Source: an uncultured Eubacteriales bacterium (GTDB lineage: Bacteria; Bacillota; Clostridia; Lachnospirales; Lachnospiraceae). From it: a stretch of 9,806 nt of DNA. A program made the position numbers and the translations under genes. The stretch is from the NCBI GenBank assembly GCA_900544525.1, contig UQVN01000117.1, positions 1-9,806 of the forward strand. Direction: 5' to 3'. This document shows positions 1 to 5,992 of this stretch, piece by piece. A model generated the notes under the pieces. That model did not search any database. It had not been told where the DNA came from and was given only the letters and a program-made list of their open reading frames with translations. The first letter of the stretch is position 1. Each line of letters starts with the position of its first letter.

Positions 1-45
1 ATATAATATCTTTGTCAATGATTATTTTTAAAAACTTTAATAGTT

Positions 46-339
46 CTATTCGTCTTTTTGAGCTTGCTTAATCAGCTGGTGTACATAAGTGCTTGCTCCA
101 GTAACAAGTACTCCCTGTGTAAATGATGCAAAAATGGCCATTGCAAAATCTTGAGGTCCTGAAAATTGTGCTGTTGCACATACCCAGATACCACAAATTA
201 CGATTCCTATTCCACCTAGTATAAGCGGAATCAATTTATCCTTAATAAAATCCGCCTGTTTTAGCCATATACCTATAAAATATAAAACGATTGCCACAAT
301 AATCAATTCCGGCTTTACATAGTTCATGAATGCTTCCAT
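46..339 (-). CDS. Small phage-type holin (Hol44 / holin superfamily V-like)
   Basis: A 97-residue membrane protein with three hydrophobic segments at about residues 11-26, 36-54 and 65-82, a short basic/acidic linker between the first two (QADFIKDKLIP, 28-38), and a charged C-terminal tail ending QAQKDE. This layout, with the conserved DKLIPLILGGIGI stretch and the later QGVLVTGAS segment, fits the Phage_holin_5_2 family, whose phage members form inner-membrane lesions that release or activate an endolysin. The ATG start has a GAGGG Shine-Dalgarno site 6 nt upstream; a second ATG four codons later is possible but worse placed. It lies just beyond the 3' end of ssrA with its own candidate promoter, so it is probably not part of the ribosome-rescue set. 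No endolysin is visible; one could lie past the left edge. Family fit is fairly confident; whether it is prophage or domesticated is open. Confidence 0.75.
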   Translation of the reverse strand: MEAFMNYVKPELIIVAIVLYFIGIWLKQADFIKDKLIPLILGGIGIVICGIWVCATAQFSGPQDFAMAIFASFTQGVLVTGASTYVHQLIKQAQKDE

Positions 340-406
340 ACATTACCCTCTCTAACATTAAGAATGAAAAACATGATTTAAAAGTATTTTGAAATACTCC
401 ACTACT

Positions 407-436
407 ATTATATGCCTCATAAAATGATTATGTATC
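407..436 (-). promoter_or_regulatory. Candidate promoter for the holin gene
   Basis: A perfect TATAAT -10 box (407-412) sits 18 nt from a weak -35 box GATACA (431-436), just after the ssrA terminator. The expected leader of about 60 nt contains a 7-bp palindrome (AGTATTT/AAATACT, 383-398) that could be an operator or a hairpin. The poor -35 box keeps confidence low. Confidence 0.4.
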
Positions 437-453
437 TAAAAACTAAAAAGTAC

Positions 454-500
454 AAAAAAATCGCCTTAGCTCTTGAAATATAAGAGTGTAGGCGATTTTT
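454..500 (-). terminator. Intrinsic terminator after ssrA
   Basis: Read on the minus strand, AAAAATCGCCT (490-500) pairs with AGGCGATTTTT (456-466) over 11 bp. An inner CTCTT/AAGAG helix (470-474 with 482-486) closes the loop, and a run of seven T follows the stem. It begins about 27 nt past the 3' end of tmRNA. The A-run on the other side makes it symmetric enough to work in both directions, although no plus-strand gene needs it. Confidence 0.88.
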
Positions 501-526
501 ATCTTTACATTATTTCCATTAATTAA

Positions 527-872
527 TGGACCTGAGGGGAATCGAACCCCTGTCCGAAAGCCAATCCATTCGAGTATCTCCCATTACAGTCGCTATTTTT
601 ACATTCCCTCCATAAAACGCCCAGCGACAGGCTTTTTACTTCAGTAGCTTCATATTACTTCATGTGCCGCAAAGCTTAGGCACATGAGTGTCCCACATAG
701 TTTGATGCCAGATTCTTAAGCTGTGAGTGACTTAAGGCTGACAGCTGCATTAATTAAGCAGCGTACGCTAAATTTTCGTCTGCGTTTATATTTAAGTCCA
801 AGTTATTACGCAGTCCTGGTCTGCGAATGGCTGCTCCAACTTCATAACCCCCGTCGAAACCAGTACAAGCCC
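527..872 (-). ncRNA. ssrA: Transfer-messenger RNA (tmRNA)
   Basis: tmRNA acts as both tRNA and mRNA: charged with alanine and bound to SmpB, it enters ribosomes stalled on broken mRNA, supplies a short coding frame, and adds a degradation tag. The tRNA-like half is complete. The 5' end GGGCTTG (872-866) pairs with the 3' CAGGTCC (534-528) in a 7-bp acceptor stem with two G-U pairs, followed by discriminator A at 527. The conserved CTGGTTTCGACGGGG follows the 5' strand, and the T arm is AGGGG-TTCGATT-CCCCT. The tag frame ends in a GCTGC/GCAGC hairpin that carries the stop codon, as usual in one-piece tmRNAs. The length of 346 nt is normal. The 3' CCA is not encoded, because TTA follows the discriminator, so it must be added after transcription. 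A promoter and a terminator flank the gene, so it is an independent transcription unit beside its partner gene smpB. Confidence 0.97.
754..783 (-). other. tmRNA proteolysis-tag reading frame, (A)ADENLAYAA
   Basis: The resume codon GCA (781-783) follows ATAAAC, and the frame reads A-D-E-N-L-A-Y-A-A before TAA at 754-756. With the alanine carried by tmRNA itself, the added tag would be AADENLAYAA. The polar start (ADEN) and Ala-Ala end match known tags read by ClpXP. The third residue from the end is Tyr rather than the common Leu. The resume codon is set by comparison with known tmRNAs, not by experiment. Confidence 0.88.
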
Positions 873-911
873 GAATTCGGCTTAATAAGGCTATTAAGTT
901 ATTTCTTATTT

Positions 912-940
912 ATCATAATCGAAACAAACTTATTTGTCAA
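912..940 (-). promoter_or_regulatory. Strong sigma-A promoter of ssrA
   Basis: A perfect TTGACA -35 box (935-940) is spaced exactly 17 nt from a TATGAT -10 box (912-917). Transcription should start near 905 and give a leader of about 30 nt that is removed at mature position 872, presumably by RNase P. The near-consensus sequence agrees with the abundance of tmRNA. Confidence 0.9.
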
Positions 941-997
941 GGAAGAAATCAATTTTTATTTTAATAGAGGAATCATACCTATATTCTTCCAATTTTT

Positions 998-1288
998 TTA
1001 TGCTATTTCATGTTTTGTCACTGTAAAACGATACTTTGCTTTCACTTGTGGATATTTTTCTTTATCTACTTCACTTTGAAACATAGCAAATGGTCTTACA
1101 AATAATCCAAAATCTCCATAAAGAGCACGATAGACAACCATCTTTTCTCTTGTCTCTGAATGAGTTGCAAAACCTTCAATTCGATAACAGTATTTGGTTG
1201 GTTCTTTTTCTAATTCTCCCTTTGTCAATAACTCTCTCTTAAAATGCGTCACAAAATCTCCAATATAAAACTCTCTTTTTTCATTCAT
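998..1288 (-). CDS. DUF1653 domain protein of unknown function
   Basis: A 96-residue soluble protein matching DUF1653. It has an early FYIGDFVTHFK stretch (7-17) equivalent to the family's G-x-Y-x-H-F-K, then YRIEGFATHSETREKMVVYR (35-54), ALYGDFGLFVRP (55-66) and an MF pair (69-70). These are the family's signature positions: HSET, VVYRALYG, and VRP followed by MF. The biochemical role of the family is not known to me. The ATG start is preceded by AAAGGA with a long spacing of about 12 nt, so translation may be modest. The gene lies between the smpB terminator and the ssrA promoter. I found no clear promoter in the roughly 120 nt upstream, nor a terminator after it, so it may run into ssrA. 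Its place inside the ribosome-rescue cluster need not mean a shared function. The family call is confident, the function is not. Confidence 0.85.
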   Translation of the reverse strand: MNEKREFYIGDFVTHFKRELLTKGELEKEPTKYCYRIEGFATHSETREKMVVYRALYGDFGLFVRPFAMFQSEVDKEKYPQVKAKYRFTVTKHEIA

Positions 1289-1407
1289 ATTACATTATTT
1301 CCTTTCTTCCTTACTTTCATTCCATTTCTTCTAACGAATCAATGTTTAAACCAAACGATAAAAAACACTCAATACTCATGATATGCACATACTTCTACGC
1401 AAATCTC

Positions 1408-1447
1408 AAAAAATCCACCATATAACAAATCGTATATGGCAGATTTT
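1408..1447 (-). terminator. Intrinsic terminator after smpB
   Basis: On the minus strand a 15-bp stem with two adjacent G-U pairs forms between 1433-1447 and 1410-1424, with an 8-nt loop and six T at the 3' side. It starts about 24 nt after the smpB stop codon and closes the rnr-smpB transcription unit. Confidence 0.88.
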
Positions 1448-1470
1448 ATGCGTTTTCTTTCTTATACTCT

Positions 1471-1950
1471 TTATCCTAAATTGCGAATTTTAAATTCTCG
1501 CTCGGCTTCTCGTTTTTGGTCTTTTTTAGCAATATCATTTCGTTTATCATATAATTTTTTACCACGAGCTAATCCAATTTCCACTTTCACAAGGCTATCT
1601 TTAAAATATACTTTTAATGGAACAATGGTATATCCTTTTAGTTTCTGCTGTCCAATTAATTTACTAATCTCGCTTTTATGAAGAAGTAATTTCCTTGTAC
1701 GTAACGGATCTTTATTAAAAATATTTCCTTTTTCATATGGATTAATGTGCATATGATAAATATACACTTCCCCTTTTTCAATTCCAATAAAAGACTCTTT
1801 AATACTGCACTGTCCAAGGCGTAATGATTTTACCTCTGTTCCATGAAGTGCAATTCCTGCCTCAAAAGTGTCCTCGATAAAATAATCATGATATGCTTTT
1901 TTATTATTCGCAATTAAGCGACTTCCCTTTTCCTTCGCCAACGGTATCAC
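1471..1950 (-). CDS. smpB: SsrA-binding protein SmpB
   Basis: SmpB binds the tRNA-like part of tmRNA, fills the place of the missing anticodon stem, and reads the empty mRNA channel of a stalled ribosome with its C-terminal tail. The 159-residue product has the family landmarks in order: NKKAYHDYFI (16-25), GTEVKSLR (37-44), RTRKLLLH (84-91) and ARGKKLYDKR (128-137), then a basic/acidic tail rich in K, R and E. The listed start is GTG, with GGAAGG only 4 nt upstream. A TTG at 1939-1941 would give a product starting (M)AKEKGSRLIANNKK, and it follows an AGGTGAT site, so it is a credible alternative that loses three residues. The gene begins 21 nt after rnr and is almost certainly translated from the same transcript; ssrA lies two genes further on. 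Identity is certain, the exact start is not. Confidence 0.96.
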   Translation of the reverse strand: MIPLAKEKGSRLIANNKKAYHDYFIEDTFEAGIALHGTEVKSLRLGQCSIKESFIGIEKGEVYIYHMHINPYEKGNIFNKDPLRTRKLLLHKSEISKLIGQQKLKGYTIVPLKVYFKDSLVKVEIGLARGKKLYDKRNDIAKKDQKREAEREFKIRNLG

Positions 1951-1971
1951 CTATCCTTCCCAAGTTTTCTT

Positions 1972-4131
1972 TTATTCTAAAACAATCGTTTCTTCTGGCT
2001 CATACAACTTAAAGTCAATGGTTCTAAGGAACGGATCGGTTGCTACAACTTTAATTTTCACTTGCTGTCCAAGTTTAAATTCTCTTCGTGTCTCTTTTCC
2101 AATCATCATATAACTTTCTTCATCATAGTAATAATAATCATCATCTAAAGCTGTTACATGAATCATTCCTTCCACAGTATTTGGCAGTTCTACATACATT
2201 CCCCAAGAAGTGATACTGCTAATGACACCATCATAAATCTGACCAATACGCTGAGACATATATTGAACCTTTTTCAATTTATCCACTTCTCGTTCCGCTT
2301 CATCCGCTCTTCTCTCACATTGGCTAGAACGATCCGCCACATTATTTAAAATAGCATCATAATGCTTAATTCGTTTACCTGTCATATGACCATGAAGATT
2401 TTCTTTGATAATGCGGTGTATCTGTAAATCTGGATAACGACGAATTGGAGATGTGAAATGACAATAATACTTAGTAGAAAGTCCAAAATGCCCTGAATTT
2501 ACGGTTGTATATCTCGCCTGTTTCATAGAACGAAGTGTTAAACGACTAATCAATGCCTCTTCATTGGTTCCTTCAATTTTATCTAACAGCTTTTGAATCT
2601 CTTTTGGATGAATAACATCTTGCCCACTTTTAATAAAATATCCGAAATTGTTAATGAAAATTGATAACTTCTGAATTTTTTCTGGATCAGGACTTTCATG
2701 AGTACGATATACAAATGGAATCTCCTGCCAAAAATAATCTTCTGCCACTGTCTCATTGGCAATTAACATAAAATCTTCAATAATTTTTGTCGCTGCATTT
2801 CGCTCATATGGCTTAATATCAATTGGTCTTCCATTGGAGTCCAAAATAATTTTAGACTCTGGAAAATCAAAATCAATAGAACCTCTTTGATGACGTTTTT
2901 CTCTTAAAATATCCGCTAATTCTTTCATCAATAAGAACATTGGAACAAAGTCCTTATATTCTTCCATTACCGCTTTATTTTTATTTGTAACGATTTCATT
3001 TACAGCCGTATAAGTCATTCTACGATCCACATGGATGACAGTCTCTGCAATCTTATGGTCGATAACCTTTCCTTTTGCATCAATATCCATAATACAACTA
3101 AGTGCCAAGCGATCTGTCCCTTGATTCAAAGAACAAATTCCATTGGACAACTGATGAGGAATCATTGGTATGACGCGATCCACAAGATAGACACTCGTTC
3201 CTCTTTTTAACGCTTCCACATCAAGAGGACTTCCTTCTTTTACATAATGGGATACATCAGCAATATGCACACCAAGACGATACAACTCACCATTCTTCTC
3301 CAATGTAATGGCATCATCTAAGTCTTTTGCATCTTCCCCATCAATCGTCACTGTTTTTAGATGTCGTAAATCAAGGCGTCCCGCACTTTCTTTGGAATCA
3401 ATTTCTTCAGGAATTGCCTTTAACTGGTGTTCCACTCCTTTTGGAAATTCCATTGGAAGCCCAAAAGCCTTAATAATAGACATAATATCCACTCCTGGAT
3501 CGTCCATATGTCCAAGAATTTCTACTATTTTTCCTTCTGGATTTTTTCCTTCTTGACCAAAATCCGTAATCTTTACAACAACTTTATGTCCTGTAACACA
3601 TTGCTTACAATATTCTTTTGGAATAAAAATATCTTTACTATACTTTGCATTGTCTGGAATCACAAATCCGAAGTTTTTACTTCTCTCAAAAGTTCCGACA
3701 ACTTCTTCCATCCCTCGTTCTAATACTTTTAAAACAGTGCCTTCTCGTCTCTTATCTCCTCTTGCCTCTACATCAACAGATACAAGCACACGATCTCCAT
3801 ATAAAGCTCCATTGCTTCGTTCTGCTGGAATGAAAATATCCCCTTCCATTCCTTCTACTCGAACAAATCCAAAGCCTCTTGTTGTACTTTCAAATGTGCC
3901 CTCCACTGCTTTTTGTTCTAATTTTACATATTTTCCTTTTGCAGTGCAATCAATATACCCTTCTTCCATTAATTCTTTTAAAATACGCTTTAATGCAGGG
4001 CGTTCGGATGGCTCTACTTGTAAAAAATAGGCCATTTCTTTTAATTTCATCGGTTTATATTGCTCATCGCCAATAAAATCTAAAACTGTTTTCTTTCTCT
4101 GTTCATGTAATTCTTTGCTGTTATCACTCAT
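1972..4131 (-). CDS. rnr: Ribonuclease R (3'-5' exoribonuclease)
   Basis: RNase R degrades structured RNA from the 3' end and, in studied bacteria, removes non-stop mRNA during trans-translation. Numbering from the upstream in-frame GTG at 4140, the 722-residue frame shows a winged-helix N-terminus (about 12-74), two cold-shock domains (about 78-140 and 145-207), the RNB catalytic domain with DGEDAKDLDDAI (267-278; acidic metal ligands D267, D273, D275, D276), the HFTSPIRRYPDLQIHR signature (561-576), and an S1 domain (about 633-713). I start at ATG 4129-4131 (719 residues), because AAGAAGGTG ends 6 nt before it, while the upstream GTG lies inside that Shine-Dalgarno site. The C-terminus stops soon after S1 with an acidic end (EPEETIVLE) and lacks the lysine-rich tail of the E. 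coli enzyme. It has its own promoter and is transcribed with smpB. Confidence 0.97.
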   Translation of the reverse strand: MSDNSKELHEQRKKTVLDFIGDEQYKPMKLKEMAYFLQVEPSERPALKRILKELMEEGYIDCTAKGKYVKLEQKAVEGTFESTTRGFGFVRVEGMEGDIFIPAERSNGALYGDRVLVSVDVEARGDKRREGTVLKVLERGMEEVVGTFERSKNFGFVIPDNAKYSKDIFIPKEYCKQCVTGHKVVVKITDFGQEGKNPEGKIVEILGHMDDPGVDIMSIIKAFGLPMEFPKGVEHQLKAIPEEIDSKESAGRLDLRHLKTVTIDGEDAKDLDDAITLEKNGELYRLGVHIADVSHYVKEGSPLDVEALKRGTSVYLVDRVIPMIPHQLSNGICSLNQGTDRLALSCIMDIDAKGKVIDHKIAETVIHVDRRMTYTAVNEIVTNKNKAVMEEYKDFVPMFLLMKELADILREKRHQRGSIDFDFPESKIILDSNGRPIDIKPYERNAATKIIEDFMLIANETVAEDYFWQEIPFVYRTHESPDPEKIQKLSIFINNFGYFIKSGQDVIHPKEIQKLLDKIEGTNEEALISRLTLRSMKQARYTTVNSGHFGLSTKYYCHFTSPIRRYPDLQIHRIIKENLHGHMTGKRIKHYDAILNNVADRSSQCERRADEAEREVDKLKKVQYMSQRIGQIYDGVISSITSWGMYVELPNTVEGMIHVTALDDDYYYYDEESYMMIGKETRREFKLGQQVKIKVVATDPFLRTIDFKLYEPEETIVLE

Positions 4132-4137
4132 ATCAAG

Positions 4138-4146
4138 CACCTTCTT
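4138..4146 (-). promoter_or_regulatory. Ribosome binding site that sets the rnr start
   Basis: AAGAAGGTG lies 6 nt before the ATG at 4129-4131. It overlaps the upstream in-frame GTG (4138-4140), which argues against that GTG as the start codon. Confidence 0.75.
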
Positions 4147-4149
4147 TCT

Positions 4150-4174
4150 TTTACTACAAATTTCTTGTAGTAAA
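4150..4174 (-). promoter_or_regulatory. Perfect hairpin in the rnr leader, next to the ribosome binding site
   Basis: TTTACTACAA and TTGTAGTAAA form a perfect 10-bp inverted repeat around a 5-nt loop (4160-4164). It ends 3 nt before the rnr Shine-Dalgarno site and lies within the roughly 57-nt leader expected from the upstream promoter. It is not followed by a T-run, so it is not a terminator. It could be an RNA element for stability or translation control, or a DNA operator. Confidence 0.65.
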
Positions 4175-4194
4175 GATCACATTTCTTATTCTTT

Positions 4195-4223
4195 ATTCTA
4201 TCAAAAATTACTCTTCTCGTAAA
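4195..4223 (-). promoter_or_regulatory. Promoter of rnr-smpB
   Basis: TTTACG (-35, 4218-4223) is spaced 17 nt from TAGAAT (-10, 4195-4200), matching the consensus at four and five of six positions. It lies between the secG terminator and rnr, where a new promoter is needed. A 13-nt dyad, CATCTA-T-TAGATG (4225-4237), abuts the -35 box and could be an activator or repressor site. Confidence 0.65.
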
Positions 4224-4260
4224 CCATCTAATAGATGAATGGCTAAGATTCCTATCACAT

Positions 4261-4289
4261 AAAAAAACACCCTCCAACGAGGGTGTTTT
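4261..4289 (-). terminator. Strong intrinsic terminator after secG
   Basis: An 11-bp perfect stem, AAAACACCCTC/GAGGGTGTTTT (4279-4289 with 4264-4274), has a 4-nt loop and a run of seven T. It starts directly after the secG stop codon and separates the glycolysis/secG segment from rnr-smpB. Confidence 0.94.
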
Positions 4290-4520
4290 CTAATGATAAA
4301 GGCTTAACACAGCCGCAACAACAAAAAATAAAAATGCTAAAATAGCAGTTGCCTTTACAAGTTTACCTTCCATTGAACGACCTTTGTTTTTTCCCCAGTA
4401 TGTGTCTGCGATGCCATTGATGGTACCAGAAAGACCTGCGGATTTACCCTCTTGCATAAGAATCACGATTGATAATGCAAGTCCGATTATTATAAATACA
4501 ACGGTAACGAGTTCTCTCAC
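4290..4520 (-). CDS. secG: Protein translocase subunit SecG
   Basis: SecG is the small, non-essential subunit of the SecYEG channel and helps SecA-driven export across the cytoplasmic membrane. The 76-residue product has two membrane segments (about 3-22 and 53-73) joined by a glycine-rich loop. That loop starts with the family signature LMQEGKSAGLSG (21-32) and continues with YWGKNKGRSMEG (41-52). The length is typical. The start is GTG, with AGGAGG 10 nt upstream; the nearer ATG at 4526-4528 is out of frame. It lies 105 nt after eno with its own promoter in the gap. I see no terminator after eno, so it probably also receives read-through. The next gene is rnr, a neighbour seen in many Firmicutes, although no functional tie between export and RNA decay is implied. 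Confidence 0.94.
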   Translation of the reverse strand: MRELVTVVFIIIGLALSIVILMQEGKSAGLSGTINGIADTYWGKNKGRSMEGKLVKATAILAFLFFVVAAVLSLYH

Positions 4521-4572
4521 GTTCCATACACCTCCTACTGTTTCATGCTATTTACAAACATACCTAGAGGAT

Positions 4573-4601
4573 ATTGTATCATAAAGTATTTTTTTTCGCA
4601 A
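4573..4601 (-). promoter_or_regulatory. Promoter of secG
   Basis: TTGCGA (-35, 4596-4601) and TACAAT (-10, 4573-4578) are spaced 17 nt apart, matching the consensus at four and five of six positions. The spacer begins with an A-tract. The predicted start near 4566 gives a leader of about 45 nt before the GTG. Confidence 0.68.
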
Positions 4602-4625
4602 CTCTTAATTCAATCGCTGCATTAT

Positions 4626-5921
4626 TTAAAAACAAAGCTCATATTTTGCAACCCGCTGTAATTCTTCCTCGATTCGCATCAATTGATTATACTTGGCGGT
4701 ACGATCGGAACGGCATGGAGCTCCAGTCTTAATCTGCCCTGCATTGACTGCTACTGCAAGATCTGCAATCGTAGCATCTTCTGTCTCTCCAGAACGATGA
4801 GAAATAACCGTAGTGTATCCCGCATTTTTTGCCATCTGAATGGCATCAAGTGTTTCGGATAGTGTTCCAATCTGATTGAACTTAATAAGAATCGAATTGG
4901 CAATTCCTGTATCAATTCCTTCTTTCAATCTCTCTACATTCGTAACAAATAAATCATCTCCTACTAACTGAATCTGGTGTCCCAAACGATAAGTTAAAAT
5001 CTTCCAACCTTTTTTATCATCTTCACTTAATCCATCTTCAATCGAAAAGATAGGGAACTCCTCCACTAATCGTTCATAATATTGCACCATTTCTTCGGCA
5101 TTTCGATAAACTTCTTTTCCTGTCATTTTACTTTCGCCTTCAAAATAGTAGCGGTCATTATCTTCATCATAAAGTTCAGAAGCCGCTGCATCAATCGCAA
5201 TCTTTACATCAGCCCCAGGCCGATACCCAGCTTTTTCAATCGCTTCTACAAGTAACATAAGCACTTCTCTTGAATCTCCAAGATTTGGTGCAAATCCACC
5301 TTCATCTCCTACTGCCGTTGAAAGACCTTTTTCCTTTAACACTTTCTTTAAATGATGATAAATTTCAGCTCCCATAGCCAAAGCATCTTTAAAATTATCC
5401 GTTCCTACTGGAACAATCATAAATTCCTGTAAATCGACGGTATTATCCGCATGCTTCCCTCCATTTAATATATTCATCATAGGAACTGGAAGCTCATGAG
5501 CATTTGTTCCGCCAATATAGCGATATAAAGGAATTTGCAATGCATTGGCGGCCGCTTTTGCTACTGCAAGAGAAACTCCTAAAATTGCATTAGCACCAAA
5601 CCTTCCTTTATTCGGAGTGCCATCCGCTTCAATTAAAATTTGATCAATTTGTCTTTGTAATAAAGCATTTGTTCCGATTAAACGATCTGCAATTCTTGTA
5701 TTGACATGATTTACCGCTGTCTCAACACCTAATCCTAAGTATCTTTTATCCCCGTCGCGAAGTTCCACTGCTTCATATTTTCCTGTAGATGCACCTGATG
5801 GAACAATAGCACGTCCAAACGCTCCACATTCTAATAACACATCAACTTCTACGGTAGGATTTCCTCTCGAATCCAGTACTTCTCTTCCTCGAATATCTTT
5901 AATTGCACAATTTTCTTTCAT
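4626..5921 (-). CDS. eno: Enolase (phosphopyruvate hydratase)
   Basis: Enolase converts 2-phosphoglycerate to phosphoenolpyruvate in the cytoplasm, with Mg2+. The 431-residue product has the usual length and all key residues: the mobile loop PSGASTG (41-47), H157 and E166, GDEGGFAPN with the catalytic E207, metal ligands D244, E295 and D322, the catalytic base K347 in LIKFNQ, SHRSGET (374-380) and K398. The start at ATG 5921 is set by GGAGG (5929-5933) 7 nt upstream and by the typical N-terminus, which runs straight into IRGREVLDSRGNPTVEVD. The frame stays open 20 codons further upstream, but that stretch has no Shine-Dalgarno site and is not conserved. It lies 71 nt after the HD-domain gene with no promoter that I can support in the gap, so it may depend on transcription from gpmI or from a promoter inside the HD gene. 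Confidence 0.98.
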   Translation of the reverse strand: MKENCAIKDIRGREVLDSRGNPTVEVDVLLECGAFGRAIVPSGASTGKYEAVELRDGDKRYLGLGVETAVNHVNTRIADRLIGTNALLQRQIDQILIEADGTPNKGRFGANAILGVSLAVAKAAANALQIPLYRYIGGTNAHELPVPMMNILNGGKHADNTVDLQEFMIVPVGTDNFKDALAMGAEIYHHLKKVLKEKGLSTAVGDEGGFAPNLGDSREVLMLLVEAIEKAGYRPGADVKIAIDAAASELYDEDNDRYYFEGESKMTGKEVYRNAEEMVQYYERLVEEFPIFSIEDGLSEDDKKGWKILTYRLGHQIQLVGDDLFVTNVERLKEGIDTGIANSILIKFNQIGTLSETLDAIQMAKNAGYTTVISHRSGETEDATIADLAVAVNAGQIKTGAPCRSDRTAKYNQLMRIEEELQRVAKYELCF

Positions 5922-5928
5922 TGTTATA

Positions 5929-5933
5929 CCTCC
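5929..5933 (-). promoter_or_regulatory. Ribosome binding site that sets the eno start
   Basis: GGAGG lies 7 nt before the ATG at 5919-5921 and rules against the longer open frame that begins at 5981. Confidence 0.85.
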
Positions 5934-5992
5934 ATATCGCACTTGGCTTTCCACTGTGCTTCTTTTTAGAAGTATGAACAAATTTCTATAAT

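Noticed and set aside
13..18. TTGACA at the left edge as a promoter
   Set aside because: A -10 box at normal spacing would lie outside the window, so the call cannot be supported.
1..526. Duplicated ssrA 3' end as a phage attachment site
   Set aside because: I looked for a second copy of the T arm and acceptor sequence left of ssrA and found none, so no att site is annotated.
723..1079. Plus-strand open frame of 118 codons
   Set aside because: It overlaps tmRNA, its promoter and the DUF1653 gene on the opposite strand, and the translation has no family character.
3650..4030. Plus-strand open frame of 126 codons opposite rnr
   Set aside because: It is antisense to the RNase R cold-shock region, serine- and proline-rich in the manner of reverse-strand shadows, and has no ribosome binding site.
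4151..4173. BlaI/MecI or CopY operator upstream of rnr
   Set aside because: Those operators need TACA and TGTA two bases apart; here the half-sites are separated too widely, and no such regulator is visible.
4526..4528. ATG as an alternative secG start
   Set aside because: It is closer to the Shine-Dalgarno site but out of frame with the SecG coding sequence.
5958..5973. Small CTTCT/AGAAG hairpin between the HD gene and eno as a terminator
   Set aside because: The stem has only 5 bp with no GC-rich core, and no T-run follows on the minus strand.
5922..5981. N-terminal extension of enolase by 20 codons
   Set aside because: The internal ATG has an ideal GGAGG site and the conserved N-terminus; the extension has neither.
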